64,000 bases of DNA from Xaviernesmea rhizosphaerae (GTDB taxonomy: Bacteria > Pseudomonadota > Alphaproteobacteria > Rhizobiales > Rhizobiaceae). The position numbers and the translations under genes were made by a program. The DNA is taken from NCBI RefSeq assembly GCF_001938945.1, contig NZ_MKIO01000022.1, positions 1-64,000 of the forward strand, written 5' to 3'. Positions 35,971-44,233 of this stretch are shown here, one piece after another (positions within the stretch are counted from its first letter, which is position 1; every line of letters begins with the position of its first letter). A model generated the notes under the pieces. It made no database searches. It had not been told where the DNA came from and saw nothing but the letters and a program-made list of their open reading frames with translations.

Positions 35971-36043
35971 GTCGCGTAATTCCTAATTTTTCAGCGGCGC
36001 AAAAGTCCGGATGACATATCGAACAAAAATCGGGATATTCGCG
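35971..36043 (-). repeat. 73-bp palindromic site, member 2 (inverted)
   Basis: Read on the minus strand it begins CGCGAATATCCCG and ends TTAGGAATTACGCGAC. By hand alignment without gaps it matches the copy at 42031 in 60 of 73 positions and the copy at 43711 in 55. It lies between the DUF1801 gene's upstream side and the start of the VOC gene. Confidence 0.85.
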
Positions 36044-36062
36044 ACAGACATCGGAGGTTGGA

Positions 36063-36443
36063 ATGGATCACGTTGGTATAGCGGTTGATAATCTTGAAGC
36101 AGCTCTGGCATTCTATGATGCTGCTTTGGCTCCTCTGGGAATACGACGGCTTATGTCTTACGGAGGAGACGGTAAGGTTCCAGATCACGTCGGTTATGGG
36201 AGTGACGTAAAGCCCTATTTCTGGCTCGGACGAGGTGACGCTGCCCGGGGCTATGTGCATCTCGCCTTTCCGGCACCTGATCGCCACGCCGTTGACAGCT
36301 TTTATCAGGCTGCATTGGACGCGGGAGCACGCGATAACGGCGCTCCCGGGCTGAGACCGCACTACCACCCGGGCTATTACGGGGCTTTCGTCCTGGCACC
36401 AGACGGCTGCAACGTCGAAGCTGTGCACCATTCCTTTTCGTAA
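36063..36443 (+). CDS. VOC-family (glyoxalase-like) protein
   Basis: The 126-residue protein has the vicinal-oxygen-chelate fold: DHVGIAVDNLEAALAFYDAA at the start (His3 as candidate metal ligand), HLAFPAPDR in the middle and DPDG-type ending APDGCNVEAVHH with a candidate ligand Glu. The substrate is unknown; such proteins include glyoxalases, thiol transferases and dioxygenases. It starts 19 bp from palindromic site 2 and precedes the YjbR gene by 12 bp. Confidence 0.87.
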   Translation: MDHVGIAVDNLEAALAFYDAALAPLGIRRLMSYGGDGKVPDHVGYGSDVKPYFWLGRGDAARGYVHLAFPAPDRHAVDSFYQAALDAGARDNGAPGLRPHYHPGYYGAFVLAPDGCNVEAVHHSFS

Positions 36444-36455
36444 CGGGCCTTGTTT

Positions 36456-36773
36456 ATGGGCATTGGAATCCAGACCGTACGGGAACTGGCTTTAGCGTTG
36501 CCAGGCGTCATTGAGGTCGCTCATCACGAGCGGACAGCATTTAGAACGAAGCGTAAAATCTTCTGCACTGTGGATAGCGCGTCAAGCACGATGAACTTGA
36601 TGTTTGACCCCTATCTGCGTGACTTTTACTGCGAACAGCACCCAAGCGCTTTCCGTCCTTTTGCAGGTGCGTGGGGAGCAAAAGGAGCCACGTTATGTCA
36701 TCTACATCTCGTTGACGAAGCACTTGCAACTTCGGCAATCGCCGCCGCCTACGGATGTGCAGCGCCCATATGA
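36456..36773 (+). CDS. MmcQ/YjbR-family protein
   Basis: The 105-residue protein matches the YjbR fold: VRELALALPGVIEVAHH, then AFRTKRKIFCT and LRDFYCEQHPSAFRPFAGAW. The family has a double-wing DNA-binding-like fold with no proven function. It follows the VOC gene closely, so the two are probably co-transcribed. It ends 6 bp before palindromic site 3. Confidence 0.82.
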   Translation: MGIGIQTVRELALALPGVIEVAHHERTAFRTKRKIFCTVDSASSTMNLMFDPYLRDFYCEQHPSAFRPFAGAWGAKGATLCHLHLVDEALATSAIAAAYGCAAPI

Positions 36774-36778
36774 AATCG

Positions 36779-36891
36779 TTGCAAAAACCCTAACATTTGC
36801 GACAAAATCAGCGACGCTGATGTTGCAGGGAAATTTCTGTCGCAAAAATCGGACGCAAAAGTCAAAGTTTTGCGACCGATTTTTGCGATAG
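36779..36891 (+). repeat. Compound palindromic site, member 3
   Basis: The right part is a strong hairpin: CGCAAAAATCGGACGCAAAA (36841-36860) pairs with 36868-36887 with one mismatch over a 7-base loop. The left part (36779-36840) contains ATCAGCGACGCTGAT, a perfect short palindrome, and further GCGAC ends. It separates the convergent YjbR and DMT genes. Confidence 0.75.
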
Positions 36892-36910
36892 TCGGTCGAC
36901 CGAAATGCGT

Positions 36911-37786
36911 TCACGCCCCTGACAGGAGAATAACGCCGGCGATCAGCACCCCGCACCCGGTAATTCGCCACGGCCCGACCTTCTCGCGCAGGATCAACAT
37001 GCCCAGGAGCGCGCCGACCATCATCGACATCTCGCGCATGGGGGCGACCAGGCTAAGCGGCGCTCCCGAGGTAAATGCCTCCAGCACGAGAATGTAAGAC
37101 AGGGGCGAGAGCAGACCCACGCCGATCGCGATCCACCAGTAGCCGCGCATGGCCTCAATGGCTCGGCCGGGGTTCGCGATCACGAGCGGGGCCAGAAGGA
37201 AGAACCGCAGCAGGTTCGAGAACCAGTCCAGCACCACCGGGGCGATGCCAAGGGCTTTGACGGCATAGGCATCGACCACCGTATAGGAGGCGATCAGGCC
37301 GCCTGTCGCTGCGCCCCACCGCACACCCGTTTGCCCGCCCGGACGCTGGAAGGCGGATAGATCTCCTTGCGTGGCGATGAGTCCGATCCCGACGACCACA
37401 AGGAGCAATCCCGCCAGCCCTTGCCCGGATGGCATTTCCCCAAGGATGAAGAATGCACCGATCGTGGAAAGCATCGGGCCGGTTCCCCGTGCGACCGGAT
37501 AGACCACCGACAGGTCCGCGACCTGATACCCACGTTGCAGGCAGAGGCTATAGGCTAGATGAATCAGACCGCTGAGCAGCAGGAGGACGACGCCGATCCA
37601 TGACCAGGCAATGCCGTCGCCTTGTATGAGCAGGTAAAACACCCACGGGGCATAGGCGATACAGGCAATCACATTGTAGGCGAAGACGAAGACCGGGCCG
37701 ACCGACGCGGCCCGTTTGGCGAGAAGATTCCAGCTTGCATGGATGAAAGATGCAAGGACAACAAGCAGTAGCGAGGCAAACGCCAT
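36911..37786 (-). CDS. DMT-superfamily transporter (EamA)
   Basis: The 291-residue protein has ten predicted membrane helices in two EamA repeats (VVYPVARGTGPMLSTIGAFF; SPLSYILVLEAFTSGAPLSL). These usually export amino acids or other small metabolites. ATG 37786 follows a consensus AGGAGG, so the open frame to 37888 is not coding. It ends 20 bp from palindromic site 3. Confidence 0.87.
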   Translation of the reverse strand: MAFASLLLVVLASFIHASWNLLAKRAASVGPVFVFAYNVIACIAYAPWVFYLLIQGDGIAWSWIGVVLLLLSGLIHLAYSLCLQRGYQVADLSVVYPVARGTGPMLSTIGAFFILGEMPSGQGLAGLLLVVVGIGLIATQGDLSAFQRPGGQTGVRWGAATGGLIASYTVVDAYAVKALGIAPVVLDWFSNLLRFFLLAPLVIANPGRAIEAMRGYWWIAIGVGLLSPLSYILVLEAFTSGAPLSLVAPMREMSMMVGALLGMLILREKVGPWRITGCGVLIAGVILLSGA

Positions 37787-37995
37787 CGAGACCTCCTTAT
37801 GCGCCAAAGGCGCCGGTTGATCTCGACTTCTCCTCCTCTGGGATTTTGCCCCTCGGGTGCAGCCGTGGAACACCCACGGTTTCTGCAACGCTCGGTCCAG
37901 CCACGGCGCTGCCGTCCGGAACCCTAGTTGCCACTCGGTCGATGCGAAGACCTTAGTGTGCTCACATGAGCAATATCAAGCGGCACATGCAAAAA

Positions 37996-38962
37996 TCAGG
38001 ATTTCTGCGCCGGCGTTGACGACACAGTCTTGAATACATCGGTTACGAGTTCCCTCACCTGCATAACCGGCGCGTTGCGGATGGCATCGAAGCGCCAGCT
38101 TATCCCGTAAGCATAGCGCGGGAACGCAATTGGACAGGCCGACAACGCAAACGAGCCGAGATCGGACAAGGCCTGTGCCGCATGAGCTGGAATTGTCGCT
38201 ATAGCGTCGGTTCCGCGCATCAGGAAAGGCAGAGCCGAAAAATGGGTCGTCGCTGCCCTGACCAGTGCGGCGCAACCCATGTTCCGCAAGCACGTCGTCG
38301 GTTATTCCCGTGAGCCCGGAATAGGAAACGAGAATGTGGTCGCGCGCGACATATTCCTCAACCTCAATCGGGGCTTCCGATCCTCTGCCGAGCGGGTCAT
38401 AGACGACCAGATAATCCGAACTGCCGAGGGCGACATGTTTCAGCCGCCCGTCACTGAAACCGCCCGAGGTGATGGCAAGGTCGATCTCCCGATCGTTCAA
38501 TGCCTGAGCTGCCACAAGGCTGTTGGTCTGCCGTAACACGATCCTGACATGCGGCACCGACTGCTTTGCCAGTCCGAGAATGCGCGCACCGAACGCCATT
38601 TCGAAATCATCCGACAGGCCGATCCGCACGACGACCGTACGCACTTGGTGATCGGTCTGGTAGTTCGCGGCATTCAGCGTTCCGGAGATGATCTGCAGGG
38701 CCTCCTCGATCGAAGGCTGCAAGAAGACCGCGCGAGGGGTCGGCCGAAATCCGCGCTGCGTCCGCTCAAACAATGGATCGCCATAGAGCGTGCGCAGACG
38801 CCGCAGCGCCGCGCTCACCGCCGCTTGGCTCACGCCCAGCCGCACAGCGGCCTTCGTCGCGTTCATCTCGCTCATGAGCATCTGGAACACGACGAGAAGA
38901 TTGAGGTCTATATCGCTGTCTTTGGTTTTGATTATATCTATATTCCAGTGCAGTTGTTTCAC
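37996..38962 (-). pseudogene. LysR-family regulator, frameshifted
   Basis: The N-terminal helix-turn-helix is intact (DLNLLVVFQMLMSEMNATKA, RLGVSQAAVSAALRRLR), as is most of the ligand domain. A frameshift near 38255-38270 moves the C-terminal part (FSALPFLMRGTDAIATIP, to the stop at 37996) into another frame. A one-base loss is the simplest cause; a sequencing error cannot be excluded. It diverges from the second DMT exporter gene, its probable target. Confidence 0.8.
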
Positions 38963-39037
38963 TTATGGCATATAGCCCGGTAATCTGCACGGACGAAAGA
39001 CAAATCCGATCATTTCGCTCAAGCAGATCGCCTTTCT

Positions 39038-39922
39038 ATGAAACCTCGGCACATTTTCCTCGCCCTGCTGGTCGCCACGATATGGGGTGTGAATTTCACG
39101 GTGATCCGCGTCGGGCTCGGCAGCTTTCCGCCTTTGCTGCTGGCGGCGCTGCGGTTTGCCATCGCCGCCCTTCCGGTCCTGTTCCTGCCGCGCCCGAACA
39201 TCCGATGGCCGCTCTTCATCGGGATCGGCGCGACGCTGTTCCTCGGACAGTTCGCCCTACTGTTTACAGGCATGGCCGTGGGGATCACCGCCGGGCTGGC
39301 CTCTGTCGTTCTGCAATCCCAAGCATTCCTGACAATCCTGATCGCATCGGCCTTTTTACGAGAGAGGCCGACATTCAGGCAGATATCGGGAACCCTCGTA
39401 GCATTCGCAGGCCTCGTGATCATCGCCGATACGGCCGGCGGTGTGGACTTCACAATGACTGGCCTTGGCCTGTGCCTCGCAGCTGCCTTTTGCTGGGCCG
39501 TGGGGAATGTCCTTCTTAGGCGTGTGGGTTCAACCACAGTGGACGTGTTCGCATTGGTGGCCTGGCTCAGCCTCATACCGCCTGTTCCACTGCTCGTTCT
39601 ATCGTTGATCGTGAACGGTCCGGAAGCTCTCGGCCGTGCGATGCATACCATGAACTGGGGCGGCGTCGGTGCGGTCCTCTACATCGCCGTGCTCTCGACC
39701 ACGCTGTGCTTCGCGCTTTGGGGGCAGTTGCTCAAGAGATACCCGGCAAGCGCCGTCGCGCCATTCTCGCTGCTGGTGCCGATTTTCGGGGCCGCGTCCG
39801 CCGCTTTGTTTCTCGGCGAGAGGTTCGAGGCCATGCGCATCATCGGCATGGTCATGATTCTTGCCGGACTCGTCGTCGTGGTCCTGCCCGTGAAACGCAC
39901 TTGGCGATCTCAGCTAAGCTGA
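39038..39922 (+). CDS. DMT-superfamily exporter (EamA/RhaT type)
   Basis: The 294-residue protein has ten membrane helices and the EamA repeat motifs ATIWGVNFTVIRVGL and LLKRYPASAVAPFSLLVPIF, close to the O-acetylserine/cysteine exporter group. The divergent LysR gene (75 bp away) probably regulated it. Its stop is followed within a few bases by palindromic site 4. Confidence 0.87.
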   Translation: MKPRHIFLALLVATIWGVNFTVIRVGLGSFPPLLLAALRFAIAALPVLFLPRPNIRWPLFIGIGATLFLGQFALLFTGMAVGITAGLASVVLQSQAFLTILIASAFLRERPTFRQISGTLVAFAGLVIIADTAGGVDFTMTGLGLCLAAAFCWAVGNVLLRRVGSTTVDVFALVAWLSLIPPVPLLVLSLIVNGPEALGRAMHTMNWGGVGAVLYIAVLSTTLCFALWGQLLKRYPASAVAPFSLLVPIFGAASAALFLGERFEAMRIIGMVMILAGLVVVVLPVKRTWRSQLS

Positions 39923-39927
39923 TGCCG

Positions 39928-39959
39928 GAAGCTGCCGCGAAAGTTAGGAATTGCGCGAC
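39928..39959 (+). repeat. Half copy of the palindromic site, member 4
   Basis: Only the right half is clear: GCTGCCGCGAAAG then TTAGGAATTGCGCGAC (39944-39959), matching the right end of the 73-bp copies. It supplies the stop codon and last codons of the Lrp-type regulator gene. Confidence 0.65.
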
Positions 39960-40447
39960 ATTTCCCCATTTGGCAGATGCTTCAGCGGGAGCGGTCCCTG
40001 CGCCTTCACAGTCTGAATAGCGAAGTTACTGCGAATATCGCTGACACCAGGCAGTTTGAGTAGAGTTCCGAGCAGGAACCGTTCATAGCCGGCGAGATCG
40101 GGAACGACGACCTGTAGGAGAAAATCAGCCTCGCCCGATACCAGATGGCAAGAGATGACCTCGGGCAACCCCTGCACGGCCTTCCGAAACGCCGCTGCCG
40201 GCTCGTCATGATGACGTTCGACCTTGACCCCGACGAACACGGTCAGGCCAAGGCCGAGGCCGCCGCGATCCAGGGTCGCGTGATAACCACCGATCACGCC
40301 GGCCTTTTCCAGAATCCGGACCCGGCGCAAGCATGGCGATGGCGAAAGCCCGATTTCCTCCGCGAGTTGCACGTTGGTCAATCTGGCATCCCGTTGCAGC
40401 GCGGCAAGGATACGGCGGTCGATGGCGTCCAGCTTCAAATTTGGCAT
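39944..40447 (-). CDS. Lrp/AsnC-family regulator
   Basis: The 167-residue protein has an AsnC-type helix-turn-helix (DAIDRRILAALQRDARLTNV) and the RAM ligand domain (VISCHLVSGEADFLLQVVVP). It diverges from the LysE exporter gene, a classic arrangement for amino-acid-responsive control of export. The last residues MSRNS are encoded within palindromic site 4. Confidence 0.9.
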   Translation of the reverse strand: MPNLKLDAIDRRILAALQRDARLTNVQLAEEIGLSPSPCLRRVRILEKAGVIGGYHATLDRGGLGLGLTVFVGVKVERHHDEPAAAFRKAVQGLPEVISCHLVSGEADFLLQVVVPDLAGYERFLLGTLLKLPGVSDIRSNFAIQTVKAQGPLPLKHLPNGEMSRNS

Positions 40448-40581
40448 CCTGTCGCATTTTTGAGTATCGTTGTTGGCACGATACGCTAGTCAGGCGTCAA
40501 ATCGAAGCGCAGATCGCAAGGACATGCCGCCGCCTCCCACGCTAATCTTTAATCAGGAAGCAAGGGAGAACGATGCAGGGC

Positions 40582-41217
40582 ATGGCTGATCTTTCGGTAT
40601 TCATCGGCGCGCTCGCTGTCGCCTATCTCGTGCCGGGGCCGGACATGGTGTTGATCCTGCAAACCGGAGCGCTCCAGGGGCGAGTACGGGCCCTTGCCGT
40701 CGCGATCGGTCTTGCCCTTGCCCGCGCCGTCCATGTGTTCCTTGCTGTTGTCGGGCTGGCGGCGCTTCTCAGTGCATCGCCGTGGGCGTTCGAGATCGTG
40801 CGTGTTGCCGGCGCGGCCTATCTGATATGGCTCGGCGTCGGAATCCTTCGGTCTCGATCCCTGTTGCCGGAAGGGGTGGTGTTGCCGGCGAGCGATAACG
40901 GCCGATCATGGTCAGCCGCCATGCGCCGTGGCCTCCTGACCAATCTTCTCAATCCCAAGGCGCTGCTGTTCTGCTCGGTGCTCCTGCCGCAGTTCATCCG
41001 GCCGGAGAACGGCAGCGTGCCGGGGCAATTCCTATTGTTGGGAATGATCCTCGTTGCTGTCGGCCTCGTGTTCGATCTTGTCTATGCCGGCGCTGGCGCG
41101 ATGCTCGGCCGATGGATCGCCCTTCATCCGCTCGTACAGCTTCTTCAGCGATGGGTCTTCGCCGCGCTGCTGATCGGCTTCGGCGTGAGTCTGGCCCTGT
41201 CGCAGCGTCCCCTGTAA
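40582..41217 (+). CDS. LysE-family amino-acid exporter
   Basis: The 211-residue membrane protein has six helices and the LysE/RhtB hallmark YLVPGPDMVLILQTG near the start, plus LLTNLLNPKALLFCSVLLPQ. Substrates of the family are amino acids or homoserine lactones. ATG 40582 is chosen over ATG 40573 because the hydrophobic domain starts there; either is possible. It is divergent from lrp and followed by phzF after 22 bp. Confidence 0.88.
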   Translation: MADLSVFIGALAVAYLVPGPDMVLILQTGALQGRVRALAVAIGLALARAVHVFLAVVGLAALLSASPWAFEIVRVAGAAYLIWLGVGILRSRSLLPEGVVLPASDNGRSWSAAMRRGLLTNLLNPKALLFCSVLLPQFIRPENGSVPGQFLLLGMILVAVGLVFDLVYAGAGAMLGRWIALHPLVQLLQRWVFAALLIGFGVSLALSQRPL

Positions 41218-41239
41218 CGACAAGGAAAGGGCAAGGAAT

Positions 41240-42025
41240 TTGCACCAGATTCCATTCTACCAGGTCGATGCATTCGCATCTCAGCCCTTCGCTGGGAACC
41301 CCGCCGCCGTCCTCATCATGGAGGACTGGCTTACCGATCGAGACATGCTCGCGGTAGCGGAGGAAAACAACATCGCCATCACCGCATTTGTGCGGCCTGC
41401 CGACGCTGGCTGGGAACTTCGCTGGTTCACGCCGACGATGGAAGCGGATTTCTGCGGGCATGGGACGTTGGCGACAGCCCATGTGCTGGCGACGGAAAGG
41501 GGCGTTGAGGGGGATTTCGTTTTCGCCACGCAAGCGGGTGCGCTGCGGGTGAGCCGTCATACGGACGGATATGCCCTCGACCTGCCAAGCCTTCCACCAG
41601 AACTGGTGTCGGAGGTGCCGCCGACCGTCATGGAGATTATCGAAGGTCCCGGCCTCGCCGTGTTTCGCACGGCGCGGCACTGGTTCGTGGAGCTTGCCGA
41701 CGAACGGGCGGTGCGGGACTTCATGCCCGATCTGGCGAAGATAGCAACACTTCACCCCCTGAGCTTCGCCGTCACAGCGCAGGGAAACGCACATGATTTC
41801 GTATCCCGTAACTTCGCGCCGGGCGCAGGTGTCCCCGAGGATTCGGTGACGGGTTCCACCCATTCGGCGCTCGTTCCCTATTGGGCTTGGAAGCTCGGCA
41901 AGGACCGGCTCACGGCCTTTCAATGCTCGCGCCGGGGCGGCCGGCTTTCATGCGAGCTGGATGGCGATCGCGTCCGCATCGTCGGCACAGCTGTCCCCTA
42001 TCTGAACGGGACCGTAATTTTCTAG
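41240..42025 (+). CDS. PhzF-family isomerase/epimerase
   Basis: The 261-residue protein has both PhzF halves: YQVDAFASQPFAGNPAAVL with catalytic-type Glu in EENNIAITAF, DFCGHGTLATA, and PEDSVTGSTHSAL in the second half. The family isomerises or epimerises amino-acid-like compounds. The start is TTG 41240 after AAGGAAAGGG. With LysE and Lrp it makes a plausible amino-acid detoxification set. Confidence 0.87.
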   Translation: MHQIPFYQVDAFASQPFAGNPAAVLIMEDWLTDRDMLAVAEENNIAITAFVRPADAGWELRWFTPTMEADFCGHGTLATAHVLATERGVEGDFVFATQAGALRVSRHTDGYALDLPSLPPELVSEVPPTVMEIIEGPGLAVFRTARHWFVELADERAVRDFMPDLAKIATLHPLSFAVTAQGNAHDFVSRNFAPGAGVPEDSVTGSTHSALVPYWAWKLGKDRLTAFQCSRRGGRLSCELDGDRVRIVGTAVPYLNGTVIF

Positions 42026-42030
42026 CCTCT

Positions 42031-42103
42031 CGTAAAAATCCCGGATTTTGCTCGATATGTTATCCCGACTTTTGCAACGCTGCAAAATTAGGAATTTTGC
42101 GAC
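42031..42103 (+). repeat. 73-bp palindromic site, member 5
   Basis: It begins CGTAAAAATCCCGG, has an inner hairpin TTTTGC..CGCTGCAAAA and ends TTAGGAATTTTGCGAC. The outer arms (CGTAAAAATCC, GGAATTTTGCG) are also complementary, so the whole site folds as nested hairpins. It starts 5 bp after the phzF stop and encodes the last codons of the TfoX-like gene on the other strand. Confidence 0.88.
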
Positions 42104-42459
42104 AGCTTAAGTGATGAAATCATTCGGTCGCGGGCCTCCATCGCAAGCACAGGCCATGTTGCGGGACCTTCAGCAACAAGCCATTCCTTCATCCTACGGC
42201 TGCCCATCTCAAGTGGGGCACCTTCACCATTTGAAGCAAGCTCGCTAACTCGCTGCGCCGAGAGCCTGACCGCGAGCACCCCTTGCCATTCCATCGCAAA
42301 AACCTTGCCGTTCATCTTAACCCCGTTCGAACCGAACCGCGGCGAGCGAGAGTCTAGCGGTGTCACCCATGGGTCGTCTGCGAACACACCCTGCAAAAAT
42401 AGCTGGACCGTGCTTGTCTTCGTCTCCGAACCATTCGTTTGCAGCCTATCGCGGCTCAT
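42088..42459 (-). CDS. TfoX N-terminal-domain protein
   Basis: The 123-residue protein resembles TfoX/Sxy N-terminal domains (VTPLDSRSPRFGSNGVKMNG, KVFAMEWQGVLAVRLS) except for an N-terminal extension. The family is linked to competence regulation in other bacteria, but stand-alone copies have unknown roles. Its end LSQNS comes from palindromic site 5. Confidence 0.8.
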   Translation of the reverse strand: MSRDRLQTNGSETKTSTVQLFLQGVFADDPWVTPLDSRSPRFGSNGVKMNGKVFAMEWQGVLAVRLSAQRVSELASNGEGAPLEMGSRRMKEWLVAEGPATWPVLAMEARDRMISSLKLSQNS

Positions 42460-42464
42460 GCGGG

Positions 42465-42833
42465 CTATCTTTCGAAGCCGGCTGCCCGCAAGGCCGCAGT
42501 GTCGTGAATTTGGCGCAGTCGGATGACCAGACCATTCTGGATCACGAAATGCTCGGTCATGCGGATAACGCCCAGACCGGAGACATTCATGTCATAGATT
42601 TGCACGACGTCGTCTCCTTCGGCCAGATCGACCAAGCGATTGGCCCCTGTTACCAGCGTGCCGAATCCTGACAGCGCGGCGACGAAATCCGCCTTGTTCG
42701 GATAGGCGTTTATAGGCGTTTCGATCTCGATTTTCTCCGCAAGAAGAGCGGCGGCGGCCTCAAAGCGCCCAGCGGTCCAGTGGTCAAAGTAAGCCTGCGC
42801 AACGGCTCTTGGCGACGTTCCGGTTGATGACAT
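42465..42833 (-). CDS. SnoaL/NTF2-like protein
   Basis: The 122-residue protein has the NTF2-like cone fold pattern (AVAQAYFDHWTAGRFEAAAA, NAYPNKADFVAAL, MTEHFVIQNGLVIRLRQIHD). Such proteins bind or convert small hydrophobic ligands. ATG 42833 begins the domain; the frame upstream to 42917 crosses the operator. It diverges from arsR and is probably under its control. Confidence 0.82.
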   Translation of the reverse strand: MSSTGTSPRAVAQAYFDHWTAGRFEAAAALLAEKIEIETPINAYPNKADFVAALSGFGTLVTGANRLVDLAEGDDVVQIYDMNVSGLGVIRMTEHFVIQNGLVIRLRQIHDTAALRAAGFER

Positions 42834-42876
42834 GATCCAATCCTTACCAGCTAACACAAGCAGAGACTTGTATATC

Positions 42877-42922
42877 GAAACATGCCTTCTCACAAGTCCA
42901 CACTTGTGAAAAGGCATGTTTC
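42877..42922. promoter_or_regulatory. 21-bp inverted repeat, candidate ArsR operator
   Basis: GAAACATGCCTTCTCACAAG (42877 onward) is mirrored at 42902-42922 with one mismatch and a 4-base spacer. It lies between the divergent SnoaL-like and ArsR-type genes, just upstream of arsR. Size and symmetry suit an ArsR dimer site controlling both directions. Confidence 0.7.
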
Positions 42923-42939
42923 ATGGCAGGTAAATCGGA

Positions 42940-43248
42940 ATGGAAGCTTCTCTCGTTATAAGCGCTCTCGCCGAGCCGCGCCGGCGCGAAATCTTGCGCA
43001 TGATGCGTAACACTCCTTGCTCAGCATCTGAGATTCGGGACGCCCTCGACATCACCCAGCAAGCCGTGTCTCAGCATCTTCAGATTCTTGAAACGGCAGG
43101 CCTTGTCTGGGCGGATCGTCCGGGCCGTGGCCGACGATACACGCTGGCGGCAGATGGTATCGATGCCCTTGACAGGTTCCTGAGCGAACTTTGGCCGGAC
43201 GGATTGCAACGGCTGAAATCCGCTGTGGAGGCCCGGCGTGACAGTTGA
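42940..43248 (+). CDS. ArsR-family regulator (no metal site seen)
   Basis: The 102-residue winged-helix protein (ALAEPRRREILRMMRNTPCS, TQQAVSQHLQILETAGLVW) lacks the CxC metal motif of arsenic sensors. It belongs to the subtype paired with SRPBCC/AHSA1 genes; the SRPBCC gene overlaps its end. Regulation is likely through the inverted repeat just upstream. Confidence 0.88.
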   Translation: MEASLVISALAEPRRREILRMMRNTPCSASEIRDALDITQQAVSQHLQILETAGLVWADRPGRGRRYTLAADGIDALDRFLSELWPDGLQRLKSAVEARRDS

Positions 43249-43693
43249 TCCCTACCGCCACTCGATTCTCATTCATACGCGACAGGAAGAAGTCTTTCGG
43301 TACTTCACCGAGCCTGAAGCAATTGTAGCGTGGATGGGAGACAAGGCTTCTGTCGATCCGCAACCGGGAGGTTTGTTCCTGTTGCAGTTCAACGACACGC
43401 AGGTCGAAGGCCGATATATCGAGGTCGCACCTCACCATCGACTTGTTATTGGCTGGGGTCGGCAAGGTTCTGCAAGCTTCCCTCCGAATAAAAGCAGGTT
43501 GGAGGTCATTCTCACGGCAGAAGATACCGGCACGCGCGTGACGATCATTCACTACGGCTTGCCTGTTGAAGAACAGCCGCGTCATGCCCTTGGCTGGAAA
43601 CACTACCTCTCCCGCCTTGAGCGGGTTGCATCAGGCAGGGATGTCGAAGCCCACGTCGTACCCTCCGAACTGGCGCAAGGCGTAGACGAGTAG
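43238..43693 (+). CDS. SRPBCC/AHSA1-domain protein
   Basis: The 151-residue protein has the START-like fold of the AHSA1 group (IHTRQEEVFRYFTEPEAIVA, YIEVAPHHRLVIGWG, HYGLPVEEQPRHALGWKHYL). These bind hydrophobic ligands. The GTG start overlaps the arsR stop, a classic ArsR-AHSA1 pair. The stop lies 17 bp before palindromic site 6. Confidence 0.87.
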   Translation: MTVDPYRHSILIHTRQEEVFRYFTEPEAIVAWMGDKASVDPQPGGLFLLQFNDTQVEGRYIEVAPHHRLVIGWGRQGSASFPPNKSRLEVILTAEDTGTRVTIIHYGLPVEEQPRHALGWKHYLSRLERVASGRDVEAHVVPSELAQGVDE

Positions 43694-43710
43694 GCCGTTC
43701 GATTGCGTTT

Positions 43711-43783
43711 CGCAAATGTCCCGCTTTTCGCACGACATGTTCTCGCGACTTTTTCAGCGCTGCAAAATCAGGAGATACGCGAC
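43711..43783 (+). repeat. 73-bp palindromic site, member 6
   Basis: It begins CGCAAATGTCCCG and ends GGAGATACGCGAC, and aligns without gaps to member 5 (56 of 73 identical) and member 2 (55 of 73). It lies between the convergent SRPBCC and VOC genes. Confidence 0.87.
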
Positions 43784-43809
43784 CGCCGCGTTGAGCTGGG
43801 AACTGCTCA

Positions 43810-44145
43810 CTACTCGCTTCTTACCAACAGGACGACACCAGCAGGATCAGAGGTCCAATGGCCATTGACACTATCAAGTGGCTCCAACTCATCGCGTTGT
43901 GGCCCGTCGAGGTGTTCAAGCGCGCGGTCAGGATCATCTGTGAGTAGTTCGAGCCACACATCGACTTGGCTCTGTTTCTCAACGCGGTCTATCCACAATG
44001 TCATGCTGCCGAACGCAAATGCTACGCTATCGGTCATTTGCTTGCTGATCGGAAGCCCAACCTTGTCCCGATAGAAAGCAACAGTGTCCGCCCATTTATA
44101 GAGCGGTACCTTGATCGCAATATTTCTTCCGGGCTTGATCTCCAT
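43810..44145 (-). CDS. VOC-family (bleomycin-resistance-like) protein
   Basis: The 111-residue protein fits the VOC fold (NIAIKVPLYKWADTVAFYRD, VDVWLELLTDD, HWTSDPAGVVLLV). It lacks an obvious full metal triad and may be a binding protein rather than an enzyme. It lies alone between palindromic sites 6 and 7. Confidence 0.8.
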   Translation of the reverse strand: MEIKPGRNIAIKVPLYKWADTVAFYRDKVGLPISKQMTDSVAFAFGSMTLWIDRVEKQSQVDVWLELLTDDPDRALEHLDGPQRDELEPLDSVNGHWTSDPAGVVLLVRSE

Positions 44146-44185
44146 AATTCCTCCGGTTCCTGTGCTATCTTGTGTCCCAAAATTC

Positions 44186-44229
44186 CCGCAATCCGCGACA
44201 CAGCAAGCTTTAAGCTATTCGCGACACAG
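44186..44229 (+). repeat. Degenerate palindromic site, member 7
   Basis: CGCGACACAG occurs twice as a direct repeat (44194-44203 and 44220-44229) around AAGCTTTAAGCT-type symmetry. It keeps the CGCGAC ends but not the 73-bp core. It lies between the VOC gene's upstream side and the vsr stop. Confidence 0.5.
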
Positions 44230-44233
44230 GCCG

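Noticed and set aside
35971..43783. XerC/XerD pdif modules
   Set aside because: The sites are 73 bp with nested arms, not 28-bp two-arm dif sequences, and no match to a dif core was seen.
35971..44229. CRISPR array
   Set aside because: Copies are kilobases apart, diverged, and separated by genes; no spacer-repeat periodicity or cas genes.
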